A DNA stretch of 64,000 nucleotides from Asterochloris sp. CNOR1 (GCA_963969365.1 OZ017747.1:124001-188000), one strand, 5' to 3'; positions 1 to 11,600 are shown, counted from the stretch's first letter. Program-made: numbers and translations. Notes: a model not told the origin generated them from the letters alone.

Positions 1-2065
1 CACGTGCTGTACTAGACAACTCTGTACCAGTGCCGTGCCCAGGTCGCCTGTGGCGGGTGCTGACCTGAAGGGCGGCCTGAGGGATGGGGTGCAGCGGCTG
101 CACCTCCACCCGCACTCCTGGGGCAGCCTCCAGCGCCCGCAGACAGGCGTCCTGCTGGCGCGTGGGCAGCTGCCACTCCTTCCGCGTGGGCAGCCAGGTG
201 CACCCTGGCACGCTGCAGGAGGGAAGTGGACAGCTCAGATGCAGGCAGTGGGCAGCCGGGGCACCCTGGGAACGCTGCAGATCGCAGGTGGACAGCTCTG
301 ATGCAGGCAGTGGGCGGCCCGGGTGCTAGGACACGCTGCAGCGGGGAAGTGGACAGCTCAGATGCAGGCAGTGCGCACGCAGCTGCACCCTGGACCGCTG
401 CAGCAGGGAAGTGGACAGCCCTGATGCAGAAAGTGCGCACGCAGCTGCACCCTGGACCGCTGCAGCCTGCAAGTGCAGAGCTTAGATGCAGACAGAGCTC
501 CTGAAGGCACTGTGTACAGTCTGCGGTGCAAGACGACGTCAGGGCGCCCAGCCTGGCGCAGCAGGCTGGAGACCACACCATGCCAATCCCAGCTGTGCTT
601 GCCGACCAACGCCCCACCAGCAGGACCCTTGTTTGGTGTTTCTGCCAGCACTGCAGCCCAGAGTGCCAAGCTGGCAGGTGCTGCAGCTCGCTCTGTCGAG
701 CTCCCCAACATGCTCAGAGGAACAAGCAGACAGCCAGAGACTCAGCCACCCCACTCACCTCCTCAGCGCTGCAATGAGCCGCTCGTGGTAGGCCACACGC
801 AGCAAAAGGTACCCCTCAGGCCCCAGCTGGAACTCTGCACGCATCAGGGGGCCCTGGCCAGGCACGGGTCTCTGCTGCCCTTGCACAGGTGGCCCCTGCT
901 GCTGCCGTGAGCCCTGCGCGGGGCCTGCATTCTCCTGTTGCCGCTGGGGCTGCTGCGTCCCAGCGATGGTGCGAGCAGCACCAGGCTGCTGCCCGTGCTG
1001 GGGCCTGGCCGCTGCAGGCCCTGGCTGCTGGCGAGCGGCGCCTGGGGGAGGCGCAGATGCGGTCATGCTGAACGCTGCAAAGGGCGCGCTGCTGGCGGAG
1101 CTGCTGCCTCCCGAAGCGCCTCTGAGGCAGCCCTGACCTGCCTGAGGCTGCTGGGCACTGGCAAGGCTGGGAACGCTGCACCTTGCGCTCTGCGTCAGCT
1201 CAGCTACCTGACAGGCATGCGTCTGGTGCTGGCCCTGTGCAGGCTGCTGCATGGCACCACTGCCCCACCCTGCCTGGCCAGCAGTGGGGCCCTGGCCCAC
1301 CTGCTGTAGCGGACAGCCTCGCTGCTGCTGGTGTGTGCCGGCACGCGCATGCCGCTGATCCAACAGCTGGTGCTCCGCCTGAGGCGCTGCGCTGTGCACC
1401 CTGGTGTATGGGTTTTCAGGCACTGTCTGATGGGCTGGCTGTGCTCCTGAGTGAGGCAGCTGCTGCGGGCCAGCAGCAGCAGCAGCTGCCAAAGGCTCAT
1501 ACTGTGCATCCTGGCAGCGCAGGGGCCCAAGTGCAGACTGGCAGGCAGAGGACTGCCGTCCCGAGTGCAGAGCAGCATGCTGTGCTCGCGCATGCTGCTG
1601 AGGCTGTTGTGCGCCTGGCAACTGCCGGCTGCCGGCGGCCGCTGCGATAGGTGCTGTGTGGGTTGCAGCTCCCTTGCAGTGTGGCACTGAGGGAGTTGCC
1701 GGGCTGCCAGGCCAGAGCCGCTGCGGCAGCAGGCTTGCTGCGCTGTGCCCGCTGGAGGCAAGGCTGTGCCCACTGCCTGTCCCTGCCTGCAGCAGCTCTC
1801 TGGAAGTTGCAGGGATCCCTGCAGCATGCCATGCAGGCAGTGTTGTGCCAAAGCATACCTTGGGCTTGGTGAAGAGGTCTCGCACCCTCTGCCTGTTGAC
1901 GCCAGTGGCTCTCTTCTGCAGCAGTCCAGGCAGTTGGGTACAGGCTGCCCAACATCTAGAACAAATCAGCAGTGATACCATTGGGGAGCCAGCTGGTCGC
2001 GCAGCGATCCGTGCAGCCAGTGCTTGGGCCACAAAGGCATCAATATCCACCTCCAGATCATCCAT
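1..2065 (-). CDS. SMARCAL1/CHR18-type annealing helicase, N-terminal part with HARP domain (partial, runs off left edge)
   Basis: Two exons are visible. Exon 1 (2065-759) opens MDDLEVDIDAFV and is mostly a long Gln/Ala/Pro-rich, probably disordered stretch. It ends in AEFQLGPEGYLLLRVAYHE and a GTGAGT donor. Exon 2 (212-65) keeps frame and contains KEWQLPTRQQDACLRALEA and VRVEVQPLHPIPQAAL. Joined, they match the HARP domain (aromatic-X-aliphatic YH..LI..L, then W.lP, then VxVxPL.P...A) of plant and animal SMARCAL1 proteins. In that family HARP precedes a SNF2 ATPase that reanneals RPA-coated DNA and remodels stalled forks in the nucleus. The ATPase would lie left of base 1 and is not seen. The intron between the exons holds a 62-bp repeat array carrying extra copies of the exon 2 acceptor. 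The start is the first Met of the open frame; the next gene diverges about 165-220 bp away. HARP is well supported; the family name rests on it alone. Confidence 0.68.
211..490. repeat. Five-copy 61-62 bp tandem array in the HARP intron, with decoy splice acceptors
   Basis: A CGCTGCAG landmark recurs at 211, 273, 334, 396 and 458, giving periods of 61-62 bp. Units share a core reading GTGGACAGCTCAGATGCAGG. On the minus strand each unit ends CTGCAGCG followed by a decayed copy of the first bases of HARP exon 2, whose true acceptor is the copy nearest 212. The array therefore repeats the 3' splice site and exon start rather than anonymous sequence. It also explains the long repetitive antisense reading frame across this stretch. 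Confidence 0.9.
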
Positions 2066-2230
2066 GCGGGCACACAGATGATTGTTTCACCTATAGTAAG
2101 CCACGTGACGCCCTGCAACATGGCTTGAAACTTAGAGGCCTGCTCCGCAACAAAGCCTATTCATCGTGCTCATGCCCACCGGAATACTTCTTGATGGAAG
2201 TTTGAGGTTTCAAATGGAAAGTCAAAGAGC

Positions 2231-3367
2231 TTGGGACTGTGTGCCTACTTAGAGCTTTTCAATCTCACCATAGGTAAGCAGGCTAGAATGAAGTCTGAGC
2301 CCGGCAGTGGCAAGAGGCAAGAGCGCAACTTTGAGATTGTTGTCCACCACATCACCACCAATGAAGACCAGCTGCCTCAGGTCTCGCGGCAGAGCATGGC
2401 GGCTCTGAAGGATGTCTCTGGACACAACATCAAGAAGTACTCAGGCACCCTTCACCACAAGTCAGGCAACCACCATGTACATTTCCTTGTGATGTCTGAG
2501 CCTCCTAAGACCAAGAGCGCTGTCAAAGCCAGTATTGCTGCCTCCATGGCACTCATCTTTGGCACACAAATTGACTCTGTGGAAGGGAAGTTGTTCAATG
2601 AGTTGAAAGCAGATGCTGGACCAGCTCACGGCCTGAAGGGGCTTGGCGACTACAGGTCGCTGTACGTGAACAATAACGACCATGAGAATCACCGCCCAAT
2701 GCATCCTGAGCACAGGACAGTGGAGTTCATGTGTGGTGGAGAATGGAAAATTTCACATGGAGGTGCCAGGAATAGTGCTAGCACGTCCAGCGCTGGACGA
2801 CAAGGGCCAGTGCAAGTGGCAATAGCGGCCATCAGGGCAGGGACTCCAGAGTTGCAGTGCAAAAACTATGAGGATTTCCAGCGTCTGCTGGAAGCCGCTG
2901 CGAAGAGTGTGGGTTGCACCATATATACCTTGCCGAAGGTACCAGGCTTCTTTAGTACTGTGCCCAAGCGTGTGGAGGGTGACTTCGTCCCCAACCCTGC
3001 CTATAATGAGGAGGAGTTCAAGGCCCTACCCAAACAGGAGCAAACCAGCAAGCGGAAGCGCACCATGAAGTATATGCAGGGGCCAGACGGGCTAAGCCTA
3101 AGGGAGGAGGTGGTGGTCAAGCACAACTTTCTGGAGGAACACCCTCCTGATTTTTACAGATTCAGGCTCCTTGAGCCAATCAGAAAGTTGCAGTCTAACA
3201 GGATGCTCACAGTTCCCAAGTTGAAGCAGCTCTATGAGGAGGCATTCATTGATCTGTTCAAGGACTACCCACCTCCTGGATGGACGTCTGGTCGTGCGCC
3301 AGCAAGGGCATGTGTCAGTTACAATCTGCCAGCAGCAGTCATTGCTGATGTGATGAAGGCCAGATGA
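2231..3367 (+). CDS. Unknown single-exon protein with a possible HUH (His-hydrophobic-His) motif
   Basis: A 378-codon open frame without introns, unusual here. Met at 2288 (MKSEPGSGKRQERNFE) is a better start than 2231, because 2231-2287 reads like leader and contains a donor-like GTAAGC. Near the N-terminus, FEIVVHHITTNED is followed about 45 residues later by SGNHHVHFLVMSEPP. A beta-strand plus H-V-H arrangement of this kind is seen in HUH endonucleases (rolling-circle Reps, relaxases, Helitron Rep). A candidate downstream tyrosine region is GDYRSLYVNNND. No helicase domain and no Helitron double-tyrosine motif are visible. The C-terminal half is basic (KRKRTMKYM) and ends YNLPAAVIADVMKAR. 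TGTAA lies about 95 bp past the stop, and a perfect hairpin lies 500 bp downstream. I do not recognise the family. The HUH reading is inference from a short motif; an ordinary lineage-specific protein is equally possible. Confidence 0.5.
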   Translation: MGLCAYLELFNLTIGKQARMKSEPGSGKRQERNFEIVVHHITTNEDQLPQVSRQSMAALKDVSGHNIKKYSGTLHHKSGNHHVHFLVMSEPPKTKSAVKASIAASMALIFGTQIDSVEGKLFNELKADAGPAHGLKGLGDYRSLYVNNNDHENHRPMHPEHRTVEFMCGGEWKISHGGARNSASTSSAGRQGPVQVAIAAIRAGTPELQCKNYEDFQRLLEAAAKSVGCTIYTLPKVPGFFSTVPKRVEGDFVPNPAYNEEEFKALPKQEQTSKRKRTMKYMQGPDGLSLREEVVVKHNFLEEHPPDFYRFRLLEPIRKLQSNRMLTVPKLKQLYEEAFIDLFKDYPPPGWTSGRAPARACVSYNLPAAVIADVMKAR

Positions 3368-3766
3368 TGCAAGCTTGTACACAAGATCATGAACTTTGTC
3401 TGAATCACCATGCCACAGCACAGGTGTGGAAGGTGCGTCCACGTACCACACCGTATGACTCTGTAACAGATGCACAGATTGCGTGCGTGCAGCCCTTCTC
3501 AAGGGCCCAGGAGGTCCCCTTGTGCCACCAGGGATTCAAATGTAGATGCTGCCAGGTCCAAAAAGCCACCACATGTGTTGGTCAGGCCAGCTCCCTCTGA
3601 GAAATACCTTCAAGTGTAGTTCAAGTGTAGTGGAACCTTTGTTGTGCAGTGGCAAGCCAAAAAGGGGGTTGATTGGCCCAGAGAAAGGGTTACGCAGGCT
3701 TGCAGATCTTTAGTTCATGTAGACCAAGATCAGCCTCCAAGAGTGTTTCAAGTCTAGTCTGTCATG

Positions 3767-3790
3767 GGGCAAGCCTTTCAAAGCTTGCCC
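3767..3790. other. Small perfect stem-loop (8-bp arms, 8-nt loop)
   Basis: GGGCAAGC (3767-3774) pairs with GCTTGCCC (3783-3790). It lies between the 3' ends of the HUH-like gene and the convergent recombinase gene. It may act in RNA 3'-end formation or be a remnant of a mobile element; nothing decides. Confidence 0.6.
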
Positions 3791-3871
3791 CCCTGTGTGA
3801 GATCTGATTTTGTGGAGTGAGATCTCACTGTCTGAGTGAACTGTTACACCGCTCAGTAAAGACATGCACCG

Positions 3872-3909
3872 ATGGCTGTCAGCAGAGAAATCTTTCTGCT
3901 GACAGCCAT
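3872..3909. other. Perfect 15-bp stem, 8-nt loop hairpin
   Basis: ATGGCTGTCAGCAGA (3872-3886) pairs exactly with TCTGCTGACAGCCAT (3895-3909). It is followed by an AT-rich run containing TTACA (TGTAA on the minus strand) at 3914 and CTAA at 3922. It sits between two convergent genes. It could be the 3' processing region of the minus-strand recombinase. The hairpin with CTAA some 12 nt later also recalls a Helitron 3' end, but no host T follows and no Helitron helicase is present. Confidence 0.75.
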
Positions 3910-4100
3910 ATTTTTACACATCTAAATCACATTTAAATGTGACCTGTGCAGGTAAATGGCAATAGGAATTGTCAATGCAGATCAGCAAACAATCAAAGGC
4001 TTGCTCAGCTGCTCTGCTTACGCTTGCCAAGCAGCTTGGAGTCATTGCTGTACCTGCTGCATAGCTGCTGCAGTGAGCTGACTGTCCTGGTGGCAGGAAC

Positions 4101-7100
4101 TCACTCACGTTCCATTTGTAAAGCCCTGACCACGTGGTCGGTGTGCACAGCAGCCATGGTGCTTTCCAAGGCATTCATGCGGTTCTGGACCTCAGCAGCA
4201 AGGCCGTTCTCGCATCTTGAGAAGGCCATGCTGCTGGCTCTTGCTTCCTTCTTGCTGCCATGCCACCTGCGGAGGTCTGAAAGCACAGCTGAGATCTTGG
4301 AGAACGCCTCAAATGCTTCTGGAACTGTCTGGACATCTGAGAGCTTCCAGACCTGCAATTCACAAGGCGAAAAGGTCTGACTAGTACACAGGCGCTCAAG
4401 CTGAAAGGCAGTTGACTGCATACCTGTTTCTCGACCCAAAAGGAGTCCCTCTCATTCGAGGCGCTCAGCGCACTGAGGGACTGAGGCGGCAGAGTAACAC
4501 CATAGCTGGCCTGTGAAGCCAGAGGCACCAATGGGACGGGTTAGGCTGATGCTGGAGGCTGAATACTGGAAAGAGGCACCTGAGGCAGCATCACCACCGG
4601 GGCAAAAGGCGTGGCCTCCTTTCCACCCAGAGTCTTGAAGAAGAAAGCCTGCAACATGGAAGGGCAAAGGTTCAGAGAATGGTTGATCTGGACACCTCAA
4701 GGCCACAGCGCTCACCATTGGGTTGGTGAAAAACTCATTTTTGTCTTTGAGAATTCTCTCAGCGGCAATGTGTTTGTCCCATGTCTCTTGCCGCAGCTGC
4801 TTGCCTACAGCGCTCTGCAGAAGGCGACTGGCTGCTGGCGGGATGGTGCGGAGCCACTGGTCCCCATACGACTGAATTCTCAAGCTGGCGTTCTGCACAA
4901 AAACCTGCCGCAGGTAGTCGATGGCACGTAAGGGCGCCAGCAAAGGATGTGCAGGGTGGCGTCGCACGCCAGCTTGGCGCAGGAGCACTGTCAAGCCCGG
5001 GCTGATGCGATCCAGCACATCCTCCTCAGCCTGCAGAACACAATCAGATCAGTTCCCCCATTCCCCAATTTTGGTGATTTGCGTGAGAAGCACTGGCACT
5101 GCAGTGACCTTACCTTGAAATCAGCCTGACCCAAACAATGATTCTCCTTCCAGTCCTGTCCCACCCAGCCAGCCTGTGGGCTGTGTCTAGGTCAAAGATG
5201 CAATACAGGTCTGTGGTGTCAGACTCATGCCTGCATGGCACAACACTGGTCAGCTGGGGATAATGTTGTTCAAAGTGCACAGCATGGCCTGAGTTGCCTA
5301 CCTCGCCGCCATCTTGATCCCCGCCTTGATGATGCCCACATTCTTTGCCGCCTCCACACCATGCTTCTTGAATTTGTGGCTGACTTCCCCTTTCGTTGAG
5401 TACCCATCAAGCCTGCCACAGGGCACACCTGCGATGTAACAAGCCACAGATGTCACCCACAGCCGTGTCCAAAATCTGAAAGCTTTAACGCCCTGGCTCA
5501 CCAGCAAGGTAAAAAGCCTGCCGAAGGTGAACGTTGAGGGTCTGCCCGCTCATGGGCTGATTCCCCTGCATGCTAGGGGCTGCAACAATGTAGTTGGCCA
5601 GATCCTCAAGTTTGATGCCCCTGTGGAAGGTAGCGACAGCCAGGTCGGCAAGCGCTGCCTGAGGACAGATGCGATGGTCTCGATACCTGCGGCAGAGGAA
5701 GCATGAAAACTGAGAACACACTGCAGCAAACTGCCCAAGTGAGTCTGACAACATGAATGCGCATACCTGACGACACCAGGAATAACCACCTGCCCAGGCT
5801 TCACAGTCTTCCCCTGCATGCTACCACAGAGGATTGCCACAGAGGGCGTTGGCCCCACACCATCCTGCGTCCTCAGTGCCAGGCAGCTCCAGGGAAGCTT
5901 GCGCAGGTCATCAGAGCGGCCCAGTGTGGCTGGCATGAAAGTCATTGCCATCCTCAGCAGGTAGGTCCACTGCCACTGTTTCTGCTGAAACGCTGTTAGC
6001 AGGGACTGGCGAAGCTGCCCTGCGCTCAGTGCGGCATCCACCTGCACATTCAAACAGCAACTTGACCCTTGAGAGTCACAAGTAGCGGCTGGGCTTGTGC
6101 CAGCCGAGCTGATGGAACGTTTCAAGACAGACAGAAAATCTCATGGAGAGAAGTGGATCAACAAAGCAGAGCTAGGAAGCATGTCAGTCATCTGTTCAGC
6201 CAACCCTGAGAACACCCAGCGCTGAGACTTCTTGGCCGATGGCAGCCTGGAAGCCATGGTCAGGGCAAAGACGCCAGCTTCAATGATCCAGGCTGAAGCC
6301 AGCCCCCCCACAGTCCACCGACATCGACCTCAAAACAGGGAAGCCCTCTGAGGTCCATACACACCTGAGCTGCCACCTGCGCATTGAGGTTGTCAGCCTG
6401 CATCTCCTTGCCACGTGCACAGACCAAGTCCCTAACTGCCTGAATCTCCAGGGGTGCGGGTACATCTGAGGTGATGCGGCCCTGTGAGTACTGCTCTCTG
6501 CGGACTTCCTTGAGGTGGCACAGATAACCACTGCACACACCAAGCCAAAGTTGGGGAGGGCAAGACTTGAGTGCAGCTCAGACACGGCAGTGGAGTGGCC
6601 TCTCACCCCACACTGCTGAATGAGTATCGAGCACCATGCTGCACTGCCTCATCCACAAGCCATATCGAGAACTCAAGAATCTTGGCCTGGGACATGAGGT
6701 CGCCATCAGGGGACGCCTCCTGCTCACAGTATCTCTGCAAGAATGGGTGTGTGTGAGCGACATGTCCTCGTCAGCATCAAGGGCGCCATGAAGAACGGGA
6801 TCAAAGGCCTACGGTGTCTACCTTCCAGAGCTTGGCAGCGGATTTTCCAGCCTGGACTGTGTTCTGTGGCTGAGCCGCACCATGACGTACATTGATGTGC
6901 TGGGTGCACCAGAGAATACGAGCTTCCTCCTCAGGAGTGTCAGGCATGGTTGCTGCCAAGCCAACTGCTGCGTTTAAGATTGGTGCTCCACTCTGATGGC
7001 CCAAGGTCTCTAAACTGTGCACACCGAGGGCAGACACCGGCACTGGCTGGAGATCATCCACCACGCCAGACAGGTGTCTGCAGGCTTGATTAATGGCCGC

Positions 7101-7944
7101 TCTGAGAGAACGGGGGCTGTCTGGGGAGCAACTGCCATGCAGTTGTGCTATGTAGTCCCCAGCCAGCCCCAGGTTGATGACATGGTAAATGTAGCTGCTG
7201 TACTGAGCAGATGGCAGGACCTTGAGTGCAGCTCAGACACGGCAGTGGAGTGGCTTCTTACCCAACACTGCTGAATGAGTAGCGAGGACCATTCTGTTGC
7301 ACTGCGTCATCTACAAGCCACATCGAGAACTCAAGAATCTTGGCCTGAGACATGAGGTCGCCATCAGTGTACCGGTGCGCCTCCTGCTCACAGTATCTCT
7401 GCACGACCGTGTTTCTGTGAGTGACATGGCCTTGCAAGCCTCAAGGGCGCCATAAGAACAGGAGTAAAGGCCATGCAGCGCCTACCTTCCAGAGCTTGGC
7501 AGCTGATTTCTCAGCCTGGACTGTGTTCTGTGGCTTAGCCGCACCATGACGGGCATTGATGAGCTGGGTGAGCCATAGGATACTGGCTTCTTCCTCAGGA
7601 TTGATAGGCATGGCTGCTGCCAAGCCAACTGCTGCGGCTGGGACTGGTGCTCCATTCTGCTGGCCCAAACTCTCTAAACTGTGCACACCAGGGGCAGAGA
7701 CCGGCACTGGCTGGAGATCATCCACCACTCCAGACAGGTGTCTGCAGGCTTGATTTATGGCCGCTCTGAGGAAAGGGGGGCTGTCTGGGGAGTGATTGCC
7801 ACGCAGTTGTGCTATGTAGTCCCCAGCCAGGCCCAGGCTGATGACATGTTTGATAGCTGCTGTACTCAGCAGATGGCACTTGATAGTGCTGCATGAAGGT
7901 CGATCTAGGGCAACTTGGCGCGCTAGGGTTGCTTGACCTAGCAA
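4101..7944 (-). CDS. Crypton/Ndc10-like tyrosine recombinase (multi-exon, with an internal duplicated exon block)
   Basis: Exon pieces in gene order: 7.9-7.44 kb (GDYIAQLRG...HLSGVVDDLQPVPV), 7.43-7.27 kb (MSQAKILEFSMWLVDDAVQ), 6.53-6.36 kb (YLCHLKEVRREQYSQG), 6.04-5.77 kb, 5.69-5.50 kb, 5.43-5.29 kb, 5.1-4.68 kb and a helical C-terminus to about 4101. GRSDDLRKLPWSCLAL (5.93 kb) fits the first catalytic Arg region of tyrosine recombinases. EVSHKFKKHGVEAAKNVGI (5.35 kb) sits where HxxR and the following helix fall in Crypton and Ndc10_II-like proteins; the second Arg appears as Lys, so strand-exchange activity is doubtful. The first exon block is present twice (6566-7220 and 7221-7885). The copy nearer the start differs by a small indel that shifts frame relative to the other. 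Whether this is a mobile element, its remnant or a domesticated DNA-binding protein cannot be told. Exon joins are tentative. Confidence 0.55.
6566..7885. repeat. Tandem duplication (about 655 bp x 2) inside the recombinase gene
   Basis: Copies at about 6566-7220 and 7221-7885 align throughout with an offset of 654 bp. Landmarks are GTGCAGCTCAGACACGGCAG at 6571 and again at 7225, and the shared block around CACTGGCTGGAGATCATCCA. Each copy carries one exon encoding HLSGVVDDLQPVPV and the following intron and exon (SQAKILEFS). The copies have diverged by substitutions and small indels, so the event is not recent. Confidence 0.9.
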
Positions 7945-8640
7945 TTAGGTCGGGAGTCTGACTGTTGACCACATGAAACACCATTGAGTGACTGCACACC
8001 GGACATGGATCTGGCGGCAAGAGTCCGAAGCTGTAGATTGGCTTGGCCCACCAACATAATGGACACCTTTGCTGTACACTGCCCAGCAGCCAGGCGCAGG
8101 CTCGACACGGAGACCTGCAATTTGCTGAGGTAGAGGGCTTGTTTAGCTGATGTGCCTGCAGCCGTGCATGCTGCAAATGGCTGGCTTTCTTGCTGCAGGC
8201 CTCAGGGAGTTGTATGGACTGGTCTTTCGAGCAGTAGCAGGAAGGGTAGATCACAGAGAGCAGCCAGCAAGAGCACAGGGGGCCCTTCCTCACAGGCAAG
8301 CCATGTGCTGGCTCTGTCCAAGCAGAGGCGTCAGCACAGACCGCCCTGATGTAGTTTAGTGGGAGTGGTAGCCAGTGGAGCAGTGCAGTGCCCCAGTAGG
8401 GTGGTTGCAGCCAGTTCGGGAAACATCTTGTGCCCTCTCTCAGGTGGCAGGCACCGGACCCTGCCGCCCACTGTGCCAGTCAGGCACCCTCCTGCATGCT
8501 GACAGGGTTGACACTGCTGCAGGCTGCATGTCATGGACATGCAAGGTCGTCATGACCGGACACTCTGCCAGGTCTCCTGAGAGTGACCTCTGCATGCTCT
8601 GAGCTGTGCTGTCTTACAACCTCAAGCTGGCAGCTCTTGC
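7945..8640. other. Stretch without an assignable gene
   Basis: No family was recognised. On the minus strand 7.97-8.15 kb reads a short Cys-rich peptide with CRSPCRAC, RCPLCWW and PCPVCSHS, spaced like a small zinc-binding module. It could be an upstream exon of the recombinase, but no splice join could be fixed. Confidence 0.4.
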
Positions 8641-11600
8641 ATGCAGGCGGAGGATTTGCAAAGGGTGAAGGACCGGCTGCACAGAGTCCAGGACAGACTG
8701 GAGGAACTGGAGGAGGAGCTGCTGAAGGACAATCCAGATCAGATTAAGCTGGACCGACTGAAGGAAGCCATGGAGCTGCGGATGCAGCTGAGAAGAAGCT
8801 GCTGAGTGAGCGGGATCGGCTGGAACCCCAGCGTGGAGGTGAGCAGCGCCTGAAGCAGTGGGGCACAGCGCCTGATGCAGGTTGGCAGGCAGCCCACCTT
8901 GTTTGGCCCATCCAGCATCCTGCGGCAAGAGGACCCGTTGGCACCTGAGTTCCCAAATGATGGCGGTGGCTGTGGTGGTCCACCTGCTGGACTTGGCGGC
9001 ACCAGCAGAGGTCGGGGCCATGCACGCAACAGGGCACCTCAGGGCACAGGCTGCATGCATTGATTTGCAGGCTGCGCACCACACCTTGCAGAAGCCCCTC
9101 GTCCCTGCCGCCGCCAAGCTTGGCCATGTACGGGAGATCTGCATGGGGGACATCTGCACTTGCTCTGTCCCCCCCACATGGTATGCCGTGCAAAGGCAAC
9201 TGTTTCCAGTCACCTCACGCTTGTTGAAAGGCGCGGTTGTGGATGCCATGGAGCCAGGTGTGGATGCCTTGGAGCCTGAGCGCCCAGGAAGTATGGCACC
9301 TTTGCCAAAGGCTGGCAGCAGAAAGGCTCGGCAAAGGCGCTGACTGCAATGCAATCCGGGTGGCACTCTTCCAGAAACAGGCGGAGAATCTGGTTGCACA
9401 GATCAAGCAGGCATCAGGTGAGGTTCAGTTGGCATGATGTTGGCAGCGGGCAGCAGGGCAACGCCTGGATGATGCATCTGGCACAGGCACAATCATGCTG
9501 GCCCCCAGTGTGCTGCTGGACAAGGCATGGGGCAGCATCCCCCAGCAGGCAGATGTGAGCTCAGCGCATAAGCTGCTACCTGACAAGCCCTTCCTGCTCT
9601 TGCAGCACTCCAGAGGCCTGCTCAATCCTCCTTGTCCTCCCCAGACGGACCCGAGCCAGGCTTCTTGCCGTTTGCGGCGGCCATCAAGGACGCCAGAGAA
9701 GAGGACGGCTTCCTGGTTGTACCTGCACTTCTTCTTGGCAAGCCAGAGCTGGGAGATCGCATTTTGATTCGCGAGTCCTACCCGATGCTCTGGGCCCGGC
9801 TGCAGCAAGTGCATGATGAGGAAGCCTCCACGAAGTTTGTCATCACCGGCCAGCCAGGCATTGGCAAGAGCTTCTGGCTGATCTGGCTGCTGATCAGGTG
9901 GGGAAGCTGTGTGTGTTGCAGGCTGCCTGAAAGTGTCATCGCTGCGCTCTGATCCAACATGTCATCGCTTGTTGAGCTGAAGGCACGGCTTGTCTAGAAG
10001 CAGGGCCTTGCCAAGCACAGGCTGTGCAGTTCTCCCCTAGCCACAGAGCTGCACACACATTGCCATAGCCGCCCTGGGTGGGCAGGACCAAGTCATGGCC
10101 ATGACACCTGGAGCTGCAAGCAAGCAAGCAGCACTGATACTGCTGCAAGCTCTGCGAGCTGGTGCCTCTGTCACTGTTCCAAAATGGGTCATGGCTTGCT
10201 GGCAGGCTGGTGACGGAGGGCAGGCCTGTGCTGTGGCATGACAGCAGCGGGTACCACCTCTTCATGGAGGACACAGTGTTTAAGGTCAAACCTGAGTCCG
10301 TCTGTCAGGTAGGTCTGGGTCGCACTAAGTAATTGAGGGTGCACAGCAGCGCAAGCTGTGCATTGCTGGCATGTAGGTGTTGCCTGGCAGTCTGCATGCA
10401 TGCAGTTAGAGAACTTATGCGGTACACATTATGGGCAGCTGCCCTCCAAACTCCGCCTTTCTGTTTGCAAATAGAGTGCATCTGCACATTGGTGCCTCAT
10501 GTTGTGCTTGGCAGCATGGCTGCTTGCTGGACTGCCAACAGGCCAGTCCTGAATACAGGCTAGGGGCTGCACCTAGACCATCTGCTTCACCAGCACTGCT
10601 GCCCACACTCCTGTGCTCCTGCAGGTTCTGGGGAGTTTGCCAGTGGTCAAGGGTGGTATCCAGATACAAAGATTTCCTTAAGAGCATGCTTGCTGGCGTT
10701 CTCCACTTCATGCCACCATTTGAGCTTGAGGAACTGATGCAGCTGCGGCCCTGGGGGTTGCCGGGCCAGAAGGAGCTCACAGAGCATGAGGTGAGGTTTG
10801 CACCACACCAGTATAGAGTCGGGGCTGTGCAGATGCCTGCGGCAGTGTCACCCATGCTTTAGACACGTGGCCAAGCTGAAGCAGAGTAGGAAGCTTGCCG
10901 GCGGCACCACATCTCCACGCTCTGTCACATGAGTTTCTTCAGCCTGCTGCAGGTGCACCAACGTTTCAAGAAGATAGGAGGTGTGCCTCGTGATATCTTC
11001 AAGAACTACAGTGCCAGGGAGCGGAGCCTTAAGGTGGCTTTGGCTAACATGGATGTGTCGCAAGTCACCAAGGCCACCTACGCTGCTGACACCTTCTCAG
11101 GTGCCAGCCATCAGCTGATACTCATCACTGTGCCAGAGTGGCGCACAGGTCAGCCCTACATGTCTGCAGCGAGCCACTGGTGCATGTGTTGGGTGCACAC
11201 TCTGGCAGGCAGCACCTTTGCCCCGTGCAGGTGACTTGGAGACTATCAAGGTGAAGCCCAGGACCTCCTATGTGGCCAGATTGATATGGGAAGGGGCCAC
11301 GGACGACGCCAGGCAGGAGCTGTGCATGTGGCTTGTTGCAGGCGTGGTGAGTCAGCGGCTGGTCTGAACAGCCTGCGGCTGCCCAAAGAAAGTTCATGCG
11401 CTTCACCGTCTGATGCTGCTGCAGGCTGGACCTGAAGGCGATACGGGCATGCATGAAACCTTCATGCACTTGTTCCTACCTGACGGGGGAAACATCAAGA
11501 TCAGGTGATGACCGGCTTCAAGTGCAAGCATTGCATGGATTACATGGGCTTCTTTGGTTACTTTCATGTTCTGTTACAGGCTGCTAGATTTTGAATTTGA

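Noticed and set aside
211-490. CRISPR-like array
   Set aside because: The whole unit is repeated with no unique spacers, the host is eukaryotic, and units contain splice sites of the neighbouring exon.
12-617. 201-codon minus-strand frame with a repeated peptide (ASELSTSPLQR-like)
   Set aside because: It is the 62-bp array read in one frame; period and decay follow the DNA repeat, and the real HARP exon uses another frame.
2231-3925. Autonomous Helitron
   Set aside because: No SF1 helicase, no double-tyrosine Rep motif, and the base after CTAA is not T; only the hairpin spacing fits.
8614-9399. 261-codon minus-strand frame
   Set aside because: Antisense to the coiled-coil and linker exons of the Crinkler-RHS gene and without any family signal.
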